Program-made: the position numbers and the translations under genes
Notes under the pieces: generated by a model
What the model was told of the DNA's origin: nothing
Seen by the model: the letters and a program-made list of their open reading frames with translations, nothing else
The model's database searches: none
Source: Ciona savignyi
Lineage: Eukaryota > Chordata > Ascidiacea > Phlebobranchia > Cionidae
DNA length: 64,000 bases
Assembly: GCA_000149265.1 (NCBI GenBank)
Contig: CH002995.1
Location: 1-64,000 of the forward strand
Direction: 5' to 3'
Part shown: piece by piece, positions 21,077-34,384 of the stretch
Numbering within the stretch: position 1 is the first letter of the stretch
How the letters are laid out: the number at the start of each line of letters is the position of its first letter

Positions 21077-23272
21077 AGCTGGATGCACACATACGCGCGA
21101 CTACGAAACGGTAACGGGACGCGACCTTCCGGCAAGCGACGCACGGCTCCGTTTCCGCGCACGGTAATCGCTCGACCGCGTGTGCGATGCACACATGCAC
21201 TTTGTTAATGCTACACCCAGAAGTCTTACTATTGTTGCACTACTAGATAGCTGCTATATTAACACTAAATTACCATAAAATATGAAATGGCAACATTCCA
21301 TATGTTTGAATCTGTTGAGCAACTTACTAACTACAGATACCAGTTTATTTTATAGGCCTACCCACGGTAATGCCTTCATCTCTCCGTACAAAATAATAAT
21401 CGGATTCCGTCGTAACAAGAACACAACATTGTATTTAAAAAAACAAAGTTGAATGGTATAAAAAAAAATAAAGAAAAGAAAGGTTTTACGGCAACGAAAT
21501 GACAACTTTAATTTAACATTGAATTTGGATCCTCCAGTATCTCAATTTCTACTGGAGGATTAATTAAATTACTAATTTGTCGAACGAGGTGTGATGATAC
21601 AGAAGGGTGCATTTCACGCAATTTAGCAGCCCAGTACATGGCTAAGTGAACAAACTTGTCACTTGGTTGTAGTGAAACCTTTCTTTTCTCTCTTTCTTTC
21701 ATTCTTCATTTCGCCTTGCCATTGCCAGTATTTCATTCTGAAAAGAAAAAAATACTTTGAACCGATACTATCAGTAGATACTAGATTCTCGATACTATTA
21801 ACGCAACACTAAGTAGTCTGAGCGAAAGGCTTATTGGATTCGCACAAACCGGAAAGTCATTGTCAAAACCAGTAACATGCTGTTGTCATGTGCCCTTGGG
21901 TTGCAACCCAAACAAGGGTCAAAAAATGGGTCGTACTACCACTGCTTGTCTGTTTCTGTCTAAAGCGTACCGGTAGGTATTTTGTTTCTGTCTGAAGCAT
22001 ACCGGTAGGTATTAGAAAAAAAGAAGCAACTTAATGCCAAAAATCATTCATACAAAAACAATCATTATTATTTTCAATGTTAAAATACAATGTTCGAGGC
22101 TTAGGTCCGCGAGATGTTAATTCAGATTTGGGTTATGCTCAAAAAAGTTTGGGAACCGCCGCTATACGATAAACATGGGTATCCTATAAATTACAACAAT
22201 CCTGAAATTGAGAATTTGCAGTCAATATTTTCCTTCTTTTACAACTTTCAGAGTTGGCATATCGTGTAGGAGTTGGTGGTGTGGTTGACTTAGCTGGGTT
22301 GTTATCTAATGGGATTTAATAATTACCTGGATTAAAACATCTAGGAAAGTAGAAATAATTTCATTACAAATGTGATATTTTTATATAAGCAGTAGCAGTA
22401 CCTACCTTCTGATTGAATACCGGTATTAAATTTCCCAGCATTTTCTGTTTCATCCAAGTATTCAATTTCACCAGATGTACTGCTATCTAATACCTCATTT
22501 AAAACTAGATTGTCTTTTGTGCTACAATACAAAACATTAAAATGAAAAATAATGGTATGGGCTAAATATGTGATAAAAAATAGTAATTCAGAACAAATAG
22601 TTGTACTGTACGGTACTACTACTTATACAACAAATCAAATTTCTACTATCATATTAACAATCCTATTTCCAATATGTAGAATTGTAACACAAAAACAGAT
22701 CTTCTTCGTCACTGTTACTGCTTTCATGATGCAACAGAGCCATAGTGGCAAAGAATTTCAATTTTAAACTAAGTAGGCCCTAGCCTAAAAGTACCAGTAG
22801 TTCGTTCAGGTATAGGGTACCGGTATACGTATACATTAATTATTCAGTTAATGGCTAGGAAGTTAACGCATGATTTTCCTATCTCACTATCTGCCTGAAA
22901 ATATAGTTTCATTTCACTGTCGAATAGCCAAATTAAATAAGCATCGGTAACATAACTAACATAGGGTACCGGTACACATTCACAGTGTACAACTTGTAAA
23001 ATAAATAATAAAAGTCTACAGTTTTAACTTCACACAAGGTAATATGGCTACATTGATAGATGCCGAATGTCGCGGCTGCCGTCCGGAGACGCGGAAAAGT
23101 AGAACTCGATTCTACTCTATCCGCTTAGCCGCGCGGCAGCAATAATTGAGCCGCGCGACAAGCAGTCGTATGAATCGCGCGCTCAATGCAGACATACAGC
23201 CGTTTCGCATCGCCGCGATGCCGTTCCGTTTGGCCGCGCGGCATATAAACGGATACATGTGTGCATTCAGCT
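21077..23272. mobile_element. PIF/Harbinger element, 2.2 kb, without DDE transposase
   Basis: The left end AGCTGGATGCACACAT and right end, read inward AGCTGAATGCACACATG, are inverted copies. TAA is duplicated outside (21074-21076, 23273-23275), the usual TWA target of PIF/Harbinger. Both subterminal regions are unusually CpG-rich (for example CGCGCGACTACGAAACGG on the left, GCCGCGCGG repeated on the right) against an AT-rich interior. The interior keeps only exons of a partner protein on the minus strand and no DDE gene, so the copy is non-autonomous. Confidence 0.88.
21508..22760 (-). pseudogene. Harbinger partner protein remnant with BESS-like C terminus
   Basis: Three separated minus-strand segments look like exons. 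One starts MALLHHESSNSDEEDLF near 22743. A middle one (about 22522-22405) carries acidic text DNLVLNEVLDSSTSGEIEYL and is bounded by an AG acceptor and the donor AAG|GTAGGT. The last one (21702-21508) has KREKRKVSLQPSDKFVHL and YWAAKLREMHPSV then LVRQISNLI. The YWAAKL…LVRQIxxLI pattern is that of the BESS-type tail of MADF proteins, which accompany PIF/Harbinger transposases and help DNA binding or nuclear entry. No MADF domain itself is recognisable between the exons. Exon assignment is inferred. Confidence 0.5.
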
Positions 23273-23275
23273 TAA

Positions 23276-24557
23276 GTAATACATTTTATTTACTACATAC
23301 AGGAAATTTTATATATACTGTTCCATGAAGCCACCAATAAATATAATAGATCATCATGCCACTACACTTTACCGAGAGCCAAGTTTCGTACCCATCATGG
23401 GCTCGTGTCACTTGAACCGTTTTTTGTATAACAGTCGGTAGGTATATCTATCGGTCGCGTTAACCATTTTGACACACGACCGTACTCATGCCACTACACT
23501 TAAGTTGTTATAATGTCAAAGTGCGTTTTTTCGTTTTCCTAATAATCACAACCCAGCGAGAAAAAAGAAAAGTGGATTTTTGCGTGTAAGAGAAGGAAGG
23601 ATGGGGTTCTGTATGGTTGGTTCCTAAAGAGTAAGAACGAACAACACCTACCTACCTTGTAATTTAGCTATTATTGTATTTAATATCTTATACAGAAATT
23701 CAGTACCATACCGATAGTTAAATAATATATAGTTTTTATATAACTTACAAATTTTGTTTTAAGGTCAGCCATCAATTATTGAAACCCATCCAGAGACTAT
23801 GTTTCATCAGTCTTTATTTACACGGCAACAACAAGACAAAAAAGTCCAGACTTCAGCGATTTGAATCAGCAAAAAGACTTCAGTCTATGTGGCTTGTGGA
23901 TCTAAAGATTCTTCAACATTAAGTAAGCATGGTGGATATGAACAGAACGGGATGAAGACAAGGAGAAAAAGGGCATTGAAAGACTGTTTGATTTCTTACT
24001 ATAATAATATTTGTGGGAATTAATTTTTTATTTTACACACTGGTTTCATGTATGTATGTGTCAGCCTACGTGAGACAAATATTTTTAATTTTTTGAATTC
24101 GTTATTAGCTGTAGGGGAGATGTGGCACCCGTGAGCCAGTGGAATTATATGGCCCCTAGAGGCGCAATATTAAAAAAAAACATTTCTGGTACCGAGCTTT
24201 CTTAACCTCATTGCCATGACCAAATTTTGATGAGATAGCGCCACCGCTTTTCTTTTTAGAACCAAAAAACGTTTTGCGTGCCCAAAACGAACTTTATTTG
24301 TTTTGATTCATGGTTTAATTAGAACTAGTGAATGACAAGATTAGGTGTTTTAATTTTTTAAACAAGTAGTCTAGCTATTTAGGTTTATTTTTACCAAGTG
24401 ATTCTTTAATCCGAATGAGATTTTTTAAAAGGCAGGGTATTTATTAAAAATTGTAGCATGTGGGAGCTTTGAGCCACAGCAGCTCTAGGATCCTTTTTTT
24501 CATTGATAGACACTAATATGTCATTTTTAGCAGAAATAGACAGCAATTTTATGAAAA
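23276..24557. other. no supported gene; 5' flank of pogo-type element
   Basis: No conserved coding stretch. TAGCTGTAGGGGAGATGTGGCACC near 24108 followed by GTGAGCCAGTGG may mark the left end of the pogo-type element. On the far side (near 26745-26775), the reverse complement of CCAATGGCTCATAGGTCC is only weakly similar, so I cannot fix the ends. Confidence 0.4.
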
Positions 24558-26602
24558 ATGCCTACTTTTAAAAAAAGAAAATCAAATAAAGGTTTGTTCT
24601 CCCAATCTGTGGTACAGGCAGCTGTAAATGAAGTTGCATGTAACAAAGTCAGCATCAGATCTGCAGCAAAGAAATATAACCTAGATCGTTCCACATTGCA
24701 ACGATATGTTAAGAGAAGTAGAGGTAAAGCTACATCGGTCAGAAAATGTTCAATGGTCACTCGCCAGGTTTGTTGTAGCACATTGTAACAGCCAAGATTT
24801 GCCAGTTGTGTAAGAAAATTTAGTATGGTTGTGCTTGATCGCAGTGGCAGAAACAATTTATTTATTATTAGCGAGTTTTAACTTAAAATTAAAGCTGTAG
24901 TCAATTTTGTAAGCAAGCATATCATGCAGGTTAGCTACATAATCATTTTTTGACATATATTTTCCGTGGACGAGGAGAATGCATTGAAACAGTACAACTT
25001 TTTTATGGTCTTGCCAAACAAAGGCACGTAAACTAGCCTATGAATATGCTCAATTTAAAGAAAATGATATTCCTTCCTCATGGCAAAATAATAAAATGGC
25101 TGGCGAAGACTGGCTAAAAGGATTCCGTCGGCGCCAAGGCAGCATCAGCTTAAGAAGCCCGGAATCCACTAGTTTGGCAAGAGCTATGGCATTAAATCAG
25201 CATCACGTCTCGGAATTTTTTGTCAAATTGAAAGAACTGTATACCCGCAACAATGTTCCTGCTCAACGAGTTTGGAATCTGGATGAGACTGGCGTGAACA
25301 CTGTTCAGAATGGAGGTAAAGTGCTTTGTGAAACCGGTTCAAAGCAAGTTGGACAGATAAAATCGGGGGGAACGTGGTGTAAATGTAACAATGTGTTGTT
25401 GCATTAATGCACTGGGTCATTGCTTGCCACCAGCGTATATTTTTTATGTTAAAAGGTGCTCCAAGTGGTAGTTTGGGACTGGCAAACAGTTCAGGGTGGA
25501 TGAAGGACACATTATTCCCCACTGTTCTTCAGCACTTTATCTCTCACATGAATGTGCCATGTTTCAAACCCTGGTATTCTAACAATGGACAACCATTCTT
25601 CTAGTCACCTCTCTATTGAATGTATTGAGCTTGCTCGTAAAAGTGGACTGTTCATACTTACTTTTCCACCTCATTGCAGTCATCGACTGCAACCGTTAGA
25701 TGTTTGCGTCTTTGGCCCGTTCAAGCGGTTTTATGGCTCATTTTGTGATGCATGGCATTGCACCCACCCTGGTTCATCTATTACGATATATGATGTGGCG
25801 GAAATATCTGCTAATGCGGTCTTGAAAGCATTTACTCCAGAGAATATTACGTCAGCGTTTAGATCAACTGGAATTTTTCCATTTAATTCTGAAGTATTCT
25901 CTGAAGAATCATTTCTTCCATCCACAGTCACCGACCATGACCATCGAGTTGACATGGATACCACAAACGGCAATGTCGCAACGTTGTGCAGTTATAGTTT
26001 AAATGAATCCCTCACCTCTAACGGAGATATTACTGCTGCTGCTGGTACATCAACTTCCAACATTGAAATCTTAAGAATACTGAGTCCTCACCCCAATTCA
26101 ACCAGAAAAGCTAAATCAACCAGAAAGCGAAAGAAAAGTGCCGTAATTACTGACACTCCGGAAAAAATAGAATTGTTGCATTAAAAAACAGAACAGTAAA
26201 ACAACCACTTTTTGTAGTTGAAAGCAACAGTGATACTTCAATCGACGATACCTATTCTCTAGCTGAAAGTGAGTGCACAGATGACGAAGAAGGAAGTACT
26301 TCCAATGAAATAATACAGTCTCTAAACCCAAAAGAAGGAAATTTTGTTTTGGCTAAAGTTTACACCGAGCGCCCATTACTTCAAATGCTTTGTTGGCAAA
26401 ATAAATTCAGGGCCGGATAAAGACGGGGGGACTATGAAGTTAAATTCCTCCGTAGATCAAAGAAACCAGACATTGAAGATATTGCTTCTGTCCATTTTAA
26501 AGACATTGTGAAGATACTCCCTTCTCCCCAACCTGCATGCAATAGCAGCACCAAAAGACTGAGCAGTGTGATAAGATTTGCTGCAAATCTTACATCTGTA
26601 TA
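24558..26602 (+). pseudogene. pogo-type (Tigger/jerky-like) transposase, broken
   Basis: Begins MPTFKKRKSNKGLFS with a psq helix-turn-helix (VSIRSAAKKYNLDRSTLQRY), then ARKLAYEYAQ and WLKGFRRRQGSISLR of the CENPB-type second DNA-binding domain (about 25024-25150). The DDE_1 core follows: first Asp in WNLDETGV (25280), second in TMDNHSS (about 25583), third in LQPLDVCVFGPFKRFY (about 25695-25730). After a stop at 26182 further blocks follow in other frames: NFVLAKVY, YEVKFLRRSKK, PDIEDIASVHFKDIVKILPS. These are the C-terminal domain often fused to such transposases. Breaks: a gap or intron at 24789-25020, a frameshift near 25405-25570, and stops after 26182. All three catalytic Asp survive, but the gene cannot be read through. 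Confidence 0.88.
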
Positions 26603-29309
26603 AAGTTTTGGGGCATATCTAACATTTTCTTTGTAGTTAACCAACCTTTTTGTTGTTCGTGTTTTAACTTTTCATTGGTTGAATGTTGGTTATAAATGCT
26701 TTTGAAACCTATAAACGTGAATTGTTTCTATAAAACTGAATTAAATCCCAATGGCTCATAGGTCCTATAGGGGGGGGGAAACCTCGGTCCCAAGAGTGTG
26801 GGACCGATGCACCAAATTTTTTTTAACACATTTTAAAATAAATATCTGCTTTAACTCAAGTAACATGTTGGTACTATACATACTTTAAAAATCAATTTAA
26901 TGACATAACCTATTTAAAGACTAAATTATTGCAGTTTAAAAAAATCCTGATCATAGGTCCCACACTTCCCCTACCACAAAGATGCAAGATAAAACCAGTT
27001 GAAGTTACGATTGAATCTTTTGGCGCTGGATTGATAGATTTGATGTTTGTAAAAGAAATTACATGGCCCGACACAGAAACTTCCATTATTACCACACTGC
27101 CACATGTATTCACGTTCACAGCAGCTAAGTGGTAGCCTGGATTGTTTCGAAATATATATTGATCGTCTCAAAAACCTAAAAGCAAGGTGTACTCAAACTA
27201 CAAAAAGCATTCCACATTTAAATTTTTAATTGTTTGGCCCCCAACCCATATATGGTTCAATTTCTTTCTTGTCTAAAGTTTGGGGGGGGGGCAGAGCTTC
27301 TGAATTTTTATTGATCCTAATTCCATGCTCCTGATGAGATTATAATTAAAATTACTGAATTTACAAAAACTTGGGAATTGAATTTTTTTGAATTAGACAG
27401 AAATACAGCTTGGTGGTTTCAAATTGAACGCATTGTCTCTTATGCGCCGATTTTGACGCAAAAGACACGTTTTTTCAGGAATAGATCTATTTTCATACGA
27501 CATGTTTAATATCGTGCTATATGAGAGCGTAAATAGTTTTTAATTAATACATTTACAACAGTTTTCTAAACTAATTACACTTATTTTAATTATATTATTT
27601 TGGCTTAAAACAATAAAGCTCAAATATACCGATTGTGTAACAGCTGTCGCATATTCGACTGCCTTGTATATTTTTATCGTTTATTTAATCGACGTATACG
27701 TTTGCCAGCTGCAATCTGTTACGTGTATAATTATTTTAGAAAGCTGTCGTGCCTCTGTTTGTACCGCCGTGAGTAATTATCTATGTACGAAACAGTAATT
27801 AACTGACGCCAGTACGAACTATTGTGTACTGTTATCGCAACGTTGCAGTTTGCCCTTTTTCGTGCATTCATTTGGATCGCTATATATACCCCAACATTTT
27901 CACTCCAAGATATAACTTACAATAACCAACCAAAATATCGAATCGCTGCTCGTCAGATTAACTAAACTTAACCAAATACTGATTTGCTGTTCGTTTTACT
28001 ACTGGAGAATAAATCTATCTTTAGAAGTCTAAACTGTATATTCTGTACCAAGTCAAAGAGCACAGTTTTGTTATACAGTTGAGTGGCTGCCTAGTATTGG
28101 CAGGCGAACTCTAGACAGCAAAGGATAAGTCTGTCTATTGCGCTGGTTCGGCTCAAACCCAAGGTTAAGGCGAGTTATAACCCCTAACCCAACCAAACAC
28201 CTAAAAGAAAAAGCCGAGCTCCCACACAGCCTTAAACTATACAAATATAAATTTAATACTTGTGACAGAACCATATTTTTGATATTATGAATTAATAATA
28301 ATGGACCCAACAAGTAAATTTGAACAACTTATCCAAGAAGTATACGTTAGGCCAGCAGTTAAGTGCGAGATATTCAAGAGCAACATTGGAAATCTATTTC
28401 TGAAGCTTTAAAATGAGACCGGTAAGTCAAGTGTTGTATATATATATATACAAACAGAATATATATGGACCAGTACATTTATTTCAGTATCGTACCGGTG
28501 TCTTTAACTAGTGTGCCTTCTGGATAAATGGCCATACAATTTCTGACTGTATATTTGCAAGAAACAGTGGAGTAATTTAAGAAGCTCCTACAATCGCCAC
28601 CTTCGAAAAAACTGGTATTTATATGCCATGTCTTTTCTTTAACCAATCACCATGAATATAATAAAACAACTTTAGCAATAGGCACTGGCCAAATATAATC
28701 GGATAGGTACACTTGAGTTTCCAAAACTGGTTTGTATTTACAACATGACCGGAAACATACCCCCGATCAGTCCAAGTGCATCCTTTTTCGGCACTGATCC
28801 AGATATGAACAGATGAACAGTACCGGGAGGGGACCAGCTTTACTTTTGCGAACCGCTACCAAAAATAATACTAAAAAAAAGATTCCAGCAATATTGGTAT
28901 AAAGATAGATAAGGCAATGCTACAACTTTGAGAGATCCAGATCGATTTTTTCTCTTAAGTAAGTTAACTTTAAATGTCGACATGGCATAGTAGAAAGCAT
29001 GAAAATAAGGTTCTTCTTTAATATTATGTAAATAAGTTCAGTTCCTATCACACGATTTTTTACCTTCTTTTTCACATTTCAGTGTTTCTTCATGATAATG
29101 GGAGTTTTATATCCTATGCACCACGCACGTTCTTTATGTTCTATTTCATACTACCTACCATGCAATAATTAATTCCCTCATACTTGTTATTACCGGTACT
29201 GTGTTTATTATTCTTTAGGCTGCCTCAATTACCTTCTTAGTTATAAACGTCACTGCAAACTGTTTTGTTATGTAGCAACAAATACATTTTTCGAACAATT
29301 TTTAGCTAT
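26603..29309. other. no supported gene
   Basis: AT-rich with poly-G runs near 26770 and 27285 and a short (TA)n tract at 28438-28451. The stretch 28140-28205 (GGTTCGGCTCAAACCC, then CCCCTAACCCAACC) vaguely resembles a Pol III B-box but has no matching A-box. No conserved reading frame. Confidence 0.5.
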
Positions 29310-30010
29310 GATTCTCTCTCTGTATGTTTATCGGGTTGTTCAATTGCAAAATATTGCCATGGCAATTCTCCATGAGTAGTCAAAAGTATTTTTAATGACT
29401 TTCTATATTCCAAAGATTGATTTGATAGTCTCGAGTGAGATATGCTTGTTCTTTCTGATGTGTCAATGGATGCTCCCTCTTGTCTTTTTACGTAATTATG
29501 TAAGTAGTACACAAGCTGCATTTACAATTTTGTCAACATGTTCTGGTTTAACAGAAATAAATCACTTCACTTTTTCAAACACTCCATTTTGCTGCCATCA
29601 TCCCAAAGGCACATTAGATTGACACTTGGTAGATTAAAGAGCTCTTTTTATTATTTAAAGATAGTCTTGGATATGGTCGCATACATTTTCTGTCCAACAA
29701 CAGATTCCCGAAAAACACCACCAACCTCACTCAATAGAGGTAAAACAACCATCTGCATCAGCAACTGCCTGCAGCACGATGGAATGGTAACCTTTATAAT
29801 TATAAAATGTGGAGCCAGCAGCCATCAATAGCACCTACCAATACAATTTGGAAAATTCCAAAGTTAAAAAAAAAACGTTCTTCGCCACACACTTCTTTGG
29901 TTGGTTCGATCAAAAACTGTGTGGTTGTAGAACGAACAGCAGCCCAAATAGCCTGACATACTTTTGGTACAATTGTCGCAACAGTGGAGTGTGTCCAATA
30001 TGGAACTGGT
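29310..30010 (-). pseudogene. PIF/Harbinger DDE transposase relic
   Basis: Translating the minus strand across frameshifts gives, in family order: HSTVATIVPKVCQAIWAAV (N-terminal helix-turn-helix), FPNC followed by IGAIDG with the first catalytic Asp, then TFYNYKGYHSIVLQAVADA with the second. Next are CAFGMMAAKWSVFEKV and PEHVDKIVNAACV with LHNYVKRQEG. This is the DDE_4 domain of Harbinger transposases. The KHV/I motif after IGAIDG is altered and several stops intervene. Its Myb or MADF partner is not seen nearby. Confidence 0.85.
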
Positions 30011-30430
30011 AAGGTAATTAAGCTCTTGTAGCTTCTTTCTCATGTAGCTAAAAATTTATGAAAAAATAAGTTCTACTTAATATACTTCCTTGATGGTACA
30101 GGTTTGCATATAAACTGTCTTCTTACCTTAAGGTCAACAGTCTTAGTCTGTTCTTCAGTTGATATTGCTAATATATAATGAGTATCTATCTTTCTTTTGT
30201 ATTTATTATTTGCTTCAGTGTTTGTACTAGTTCAAAGAAGAGTTTAGGTGACATTCTTGTACAATTCTGAAGCTTATTCGGGTGCTTCAGTAATGTGTTG
30301 AATAAGGTATGCAAATCGAGTAGATAAAATAGGATGTATCCAAAACTTCCTTGATGTTTTTAGACGATAAGATAATACTTTCAAAATGTCCTTTGTCTAA
30401 CTGCTAGCTTTTCTAAATGATTTTTTGATC
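30011..30430. other. no gene recognised
   Basis: Could hold the decayed N-terminal coding part of the minus-strand Harbinger transposase, but no motif is visible. Confidence 0.4.
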
Positions 30431-30438
30431 CTCTAACC

Positions 30439-31254
30439 CAGGGATGTCCAACCTGCGGCCCGCTAGTCATTTTAAATCCAAGTAGTATTTTGAACTTTAA
30501 ATCTTAGCCTAATTAAAATGTATCAGTCAGCTTTTAGGAACGCATTAAGAATCAAAATTTCAGAAAGAAACATACTGACGACTTATCCCATTGACTTTGT
30601 TTTGTAGGAATATTCTTTCTATGCGTGTGTTATTTGTTCCTATTTTCAAAAGTAAAATGAATGGCTTTTAATTGTTTCTTTATGTACCCATTCAGGGTTG
30701 AAATTAAGGGATCGCGAATCGGCGAATTACAAAATTTAACAAAATCGCGAAAATATAAATTACCGGTACAGTACTGATTTCGTGCACTTTTAATAAGAAA
30801 TCCTCAACTTGTTAATATAACATCGTTTGCCTTCAACATAAAATTATTTATTTACTTTTTGCATTATTGGCGTATAATAAGCATTTCTATTATAACGCAA
30901 CAATAGCCATTATGCGTTCATATACCTCGATTCCTTTATTTATGATTGGCGAGATGCGGCACACCCCTTTTGAATTTACGTTTATTGCAATTTATCATAC
31001 TACTAATAAACGGTACTGTCTGCTTTATGTAATAAAAATCTTTCTTGTCGTTTAAGGCAATTTATCATAACCAAACATATTTTGAGCACTTACGCGCGAA
31101 AACTATTTTCTCCTTACCAACACATTGCGCAAATCCTTTCAAAACCATTAATTCGAACCCTGCCATTTTTATTAAAATTTAATAGCTTCTGCGGCCCATT
31201 GAATTATTTCAAGTGACAATGCGGCCCATTAAAATAAAAGGTTGGACATCCCTG
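30439..31254. mobile_element. non-autonomous hAT element, 816 bp
   Basis: Perfect 16-bp inverted termini CAGGGATGTCCAACCT. The octamer CTCTAACC is exactly duplicated outside (30431-30438, 31255-31262). GCGGCCC motifs are repeated near both ends (30458 and twice at 31191-31233). No transposase inside. CAGGGNTGTCCAA is a common hAT terminus in animals. Confidence 0.95.
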
Positions 31255-31319
31255 CTCTAACCCTTACAAACGGTCATTGGACATGTTTTCGTTTCCAACT
31301 TCGTCCCTAGCATTTTTTA

Positions 31320-31505
31320 CATCCAATGATTCCAACTGCGCACAAGAAAACCAATGTACAACTCATTCTCTACCAACAAGATGCGTTTGAAATAGCCAAC
31401 CCTATCGGGTCTAGTCGGAAAAAGCACAAATTGCCATATCATTACAGCTCGTCATTTGACAATATGATTCTAAAATTGTTCGGGCAAAATCTGATTTTTC
31501 AGTAA
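31320..31505 (+). pseudogene. second CACTA/EnSpm-type transposase fragment
   Basis: The plus strand reads KKTNVQLILYQQDAFEI then ANPIGSSRKKHKLPYHYSS. It aligns block for block with IILYQDAFEVVNPLGSAKQ and KHKLLGVYY of the minus-strand CACTA gene at about 12.1 kb, with an extra Gln and substitutions. Only this central part is recognisable. The neighbouring hAT MITE ends 65 bp upstream and may have split it. Confidence 0.65.
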
Positions 31506-34384
31506 CTTTTAAATGACAATCTTAAGTTAGAAACAGAAGAATTACTAATAATGGAAAAATTGTTAAGTGTTAGCTGTTTGCTACTCTTGATATAAAATAA
31601 GCTCGGTTCCCTCCCAAACACTCCGTCGAAATAGTTGTTTATGTGAATACTTATGTAGATATTGCAGAATAACAAAAAAAACTCGAGACCCCATCATATA
31701 AAACTGGTAAAGTGAGAACGATTTCCAGCCATTAGAGATAGTGCTTGCTGTTCAGCATGTTGTTGAACAAAATAGTTGCCGGATCTATCTAAAAAATGGT
31801 TTATTTATTACAACCTGTTGAATTAAAGAACCTTAAGATTAATTAAATACACAGTAAGGGTGAATGAAGCCCCCACCTGTGTAACCAACCATTGAATGCG
31901 AAGGAGCTGATAAGACATAAGCGGTTGATAACTGGTGCTTCATTTAACTTTTTATACTGATTATTTTTGACTTGATTGCTATTAATGACATGGATGAGAA
32001 CTGTATTCTGTTGTTGCAATATTGTGAAATAGTAGAACTTACATGTGCAACCTGCATATCGAAAAGTTGCTTATTTGGATGTGATCATGAAGGAAATATA
32101 TACCTTTGAATTGGTATCTCTACTACTAACACTTAATGATCCGGCCACAAAAGATCAATGGAGTCTGATTCTGAACGCATGTTATTCAAGAAAGGAAAGT
32201 GTACGGTTAAATTGCTTGAGATGTACGTGTCATTGTTTGGATAAAGAAGCACCATCATTAAGCAGTGTGCTCTGCGGAAGAGGTAGACGGAATTTAAGTC
32301 TTTGTCACACACACCCTTTACTTATGTGTGTATTCGAGCGATCAAACGTAAAATTTCTTTTTCGAAATGAACCCAGGGCCGGCCGCATCATTTCAGGTTT
32401 TGATTACCACGACTTCTTTCTCGTCAAGTATCTTGCTTGGCACTAGAAGAACCAACGAATAAAAGGCTATAAAATACAGACAGTCTCTTCTTCTGGCATT
32501 GAAGTTATCAGTTAGTTGGTCACCTGCTTTGTCAGACAATTAAGTAACCGGAACCAACCAAATATTATTAGATGAAAGAAAACTTAACTTTTTCTCGCCT
32601 TTTTTGTTTGTTTTTTTTTACTAAAATGACCATTTCTATCGCCTCTTGTTTCGCGGCTGCCGCGCATCAATGTACAACTTTTTATCAAGAACACAGGTGC
32701 TGTTCGAATTTTAAATGCTTGTTAATAGTTTTCTTTATTTAAACAAAGATATAATTACCCATATTGAAGTTTTATGGTTGATGAGGACGTAAACATTTTA
32801 AAGAAATTAGTTAAAGCAGCAAATCAGTGGAAAAGAGAAGATATTTTTAATTGTATGGTAATGAAAATTCGCTTTCAGAGAACACATTTTCATACTTTCT
32901 TTAAAAGTTTAATAATCAGAGCCCATTAGGAAATTGCGCAATTTAGTGTGGATGGTGTAAAAGTTTTATTACTCGATTTGTTTTATGCTCTTTTAACAGC
33001 TTCTCTGTAACTTACCCAATTGGTGGTATGCTTCTTCTAGGCCTACTTCAAATGCAAGTTTCAAAGTCATTAAACTTAAATTTAATTATTAATGTCATGG
33101 TTTTAAACACCATATTGGTATTTATTACGTTCGTATGTGCATAGCCCAGAATGCTGTGCACATATTCTTCTTTGACCGTCATAATTTTTTTGGGTTGTTC
33201 AGAGTTCACTTTGACTCCTTCAACTTGTTTTAAATTGTGCGCATGAATGGATAATAGGCATTGATATCTGAATGAGAATTGCTGCTTCCAAGATGTCGGA
33301 CTTGACTAGAGAAGGCTTCTCTAAAGGATCTTGGTTTAATCGCCTGGTAAGAAGATAGGGCCTAAAGCATATAGGAAACTTTATTTCTCCGAGATTTATT
33401 TTTTAGTGCGCATGTCGTCAGCACTGATTGCAGCAGCCATTGTAAAACAGCATCGGAGATCGCTTCCCAATATACAAGTTCATACGATTTCAGTTGATGT
33501 GTGTGGTTCTTTTGCTGGTAGCTTTAACACTGCTCTTGTTTATTTCCTAGTTTTTGCCTTGGGCTTATACAGTATCGGATAAAATTGCTATGCTGCAGTC
33601 TGTACGGTAACTACATCGAAAAGGAAGCAAGCATGTTCTTTCTGTCTAACATGGAGGAAGGCTTGTAGCCACTTTGACTAGTCACGTAGCGTCGGTGACG
33701 CCTTTAGTGTAATGTTAAAGCGAGACGTCAGCAACCGAAGCGTAGCTGAGTTCAACACGTCAGTAACTGTATCGTCGTAAAAGTGTTTGCTTGTATTAAA
33801 TGTATTTAATACAACATATTAAATGTATTTAATACAACATTACCAGTTTCTGTTCAAGTGTTTGAAATCAATAGAAAAAGGGAGATGCTGTATTTTAAAG
33901 TGAACGATTAAGTGTTTTTATTAAAAATCACACAGCTGACAAAGCTTAATACCCTCGAGTATAAATGATTTATTATATTCATTGAGGTTATGTTAATTTT
34001 TTAAACATTTTAAGGATTCATTATTGATGTCACCAAATAAAAGTATTTACTATAGTATACCACTGTAATTTATTATAAATGCATATTGGATTATTACTTA
34101 CTATATAGGCCAACTAAATGTATTGTAGATACTACATGAACAATATAAATAAAATGGTACACAATTTACTTGGAGTGGACATTACTGATAGGGGTCTAAC
34201 GGTAGGGTTCATTCTCGGTAATGTACATTCTTAGTGTTTGTTGTCTTCTCATTATTGTATGGAACCGCTTACTTACTTACACACACACACAAATACAATC
34301 ATGATCGTGAATTTTTAATTAACTACATTAATAAAAACTATTCTAGAATAGGATTCGAAAATACTGTTGTAGAAATATTCCAGT
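31506..34384. other. no supported gene; one unidentified 133-codon frame
   Basis: 32045-32446 (+) is an open frame of 133 codons, Cys-rich in the middle (CYSRK…LRCTCHCLD). It has no recognised motif and no support for expression. 33412-33582 (+) gives 56 codons with a hydrophobic C-terminal segment (ALVYFLVFALGLYSIG) after an AG-like acceptor, possibly an exon. A palindromic unit ATTAAATGTATTTAAT is tandemly repeated at about 33795-33842. Nothing else stands out. Confidence 0.4.

Noticed and set aside
24108..26790. Terminal inverted repeats of the pogo-type element
   Set aside because: Candidate ends (TGTAGGGGAGATG on the left, a poly-G region on the right) match too weakly to define the element.
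28140..28205. Possible tRNA or SINE (GGTTCGGCTCAAACCC)
   Set aside because: No cloverleaf could be folded and no A-box at the right distance.
32045..32446. 133-codon frame as a host gene
   Set aside because: No motif, no splice context, not repeated elsewhere; length is within chance for AT-rich DNA in 64 kb.
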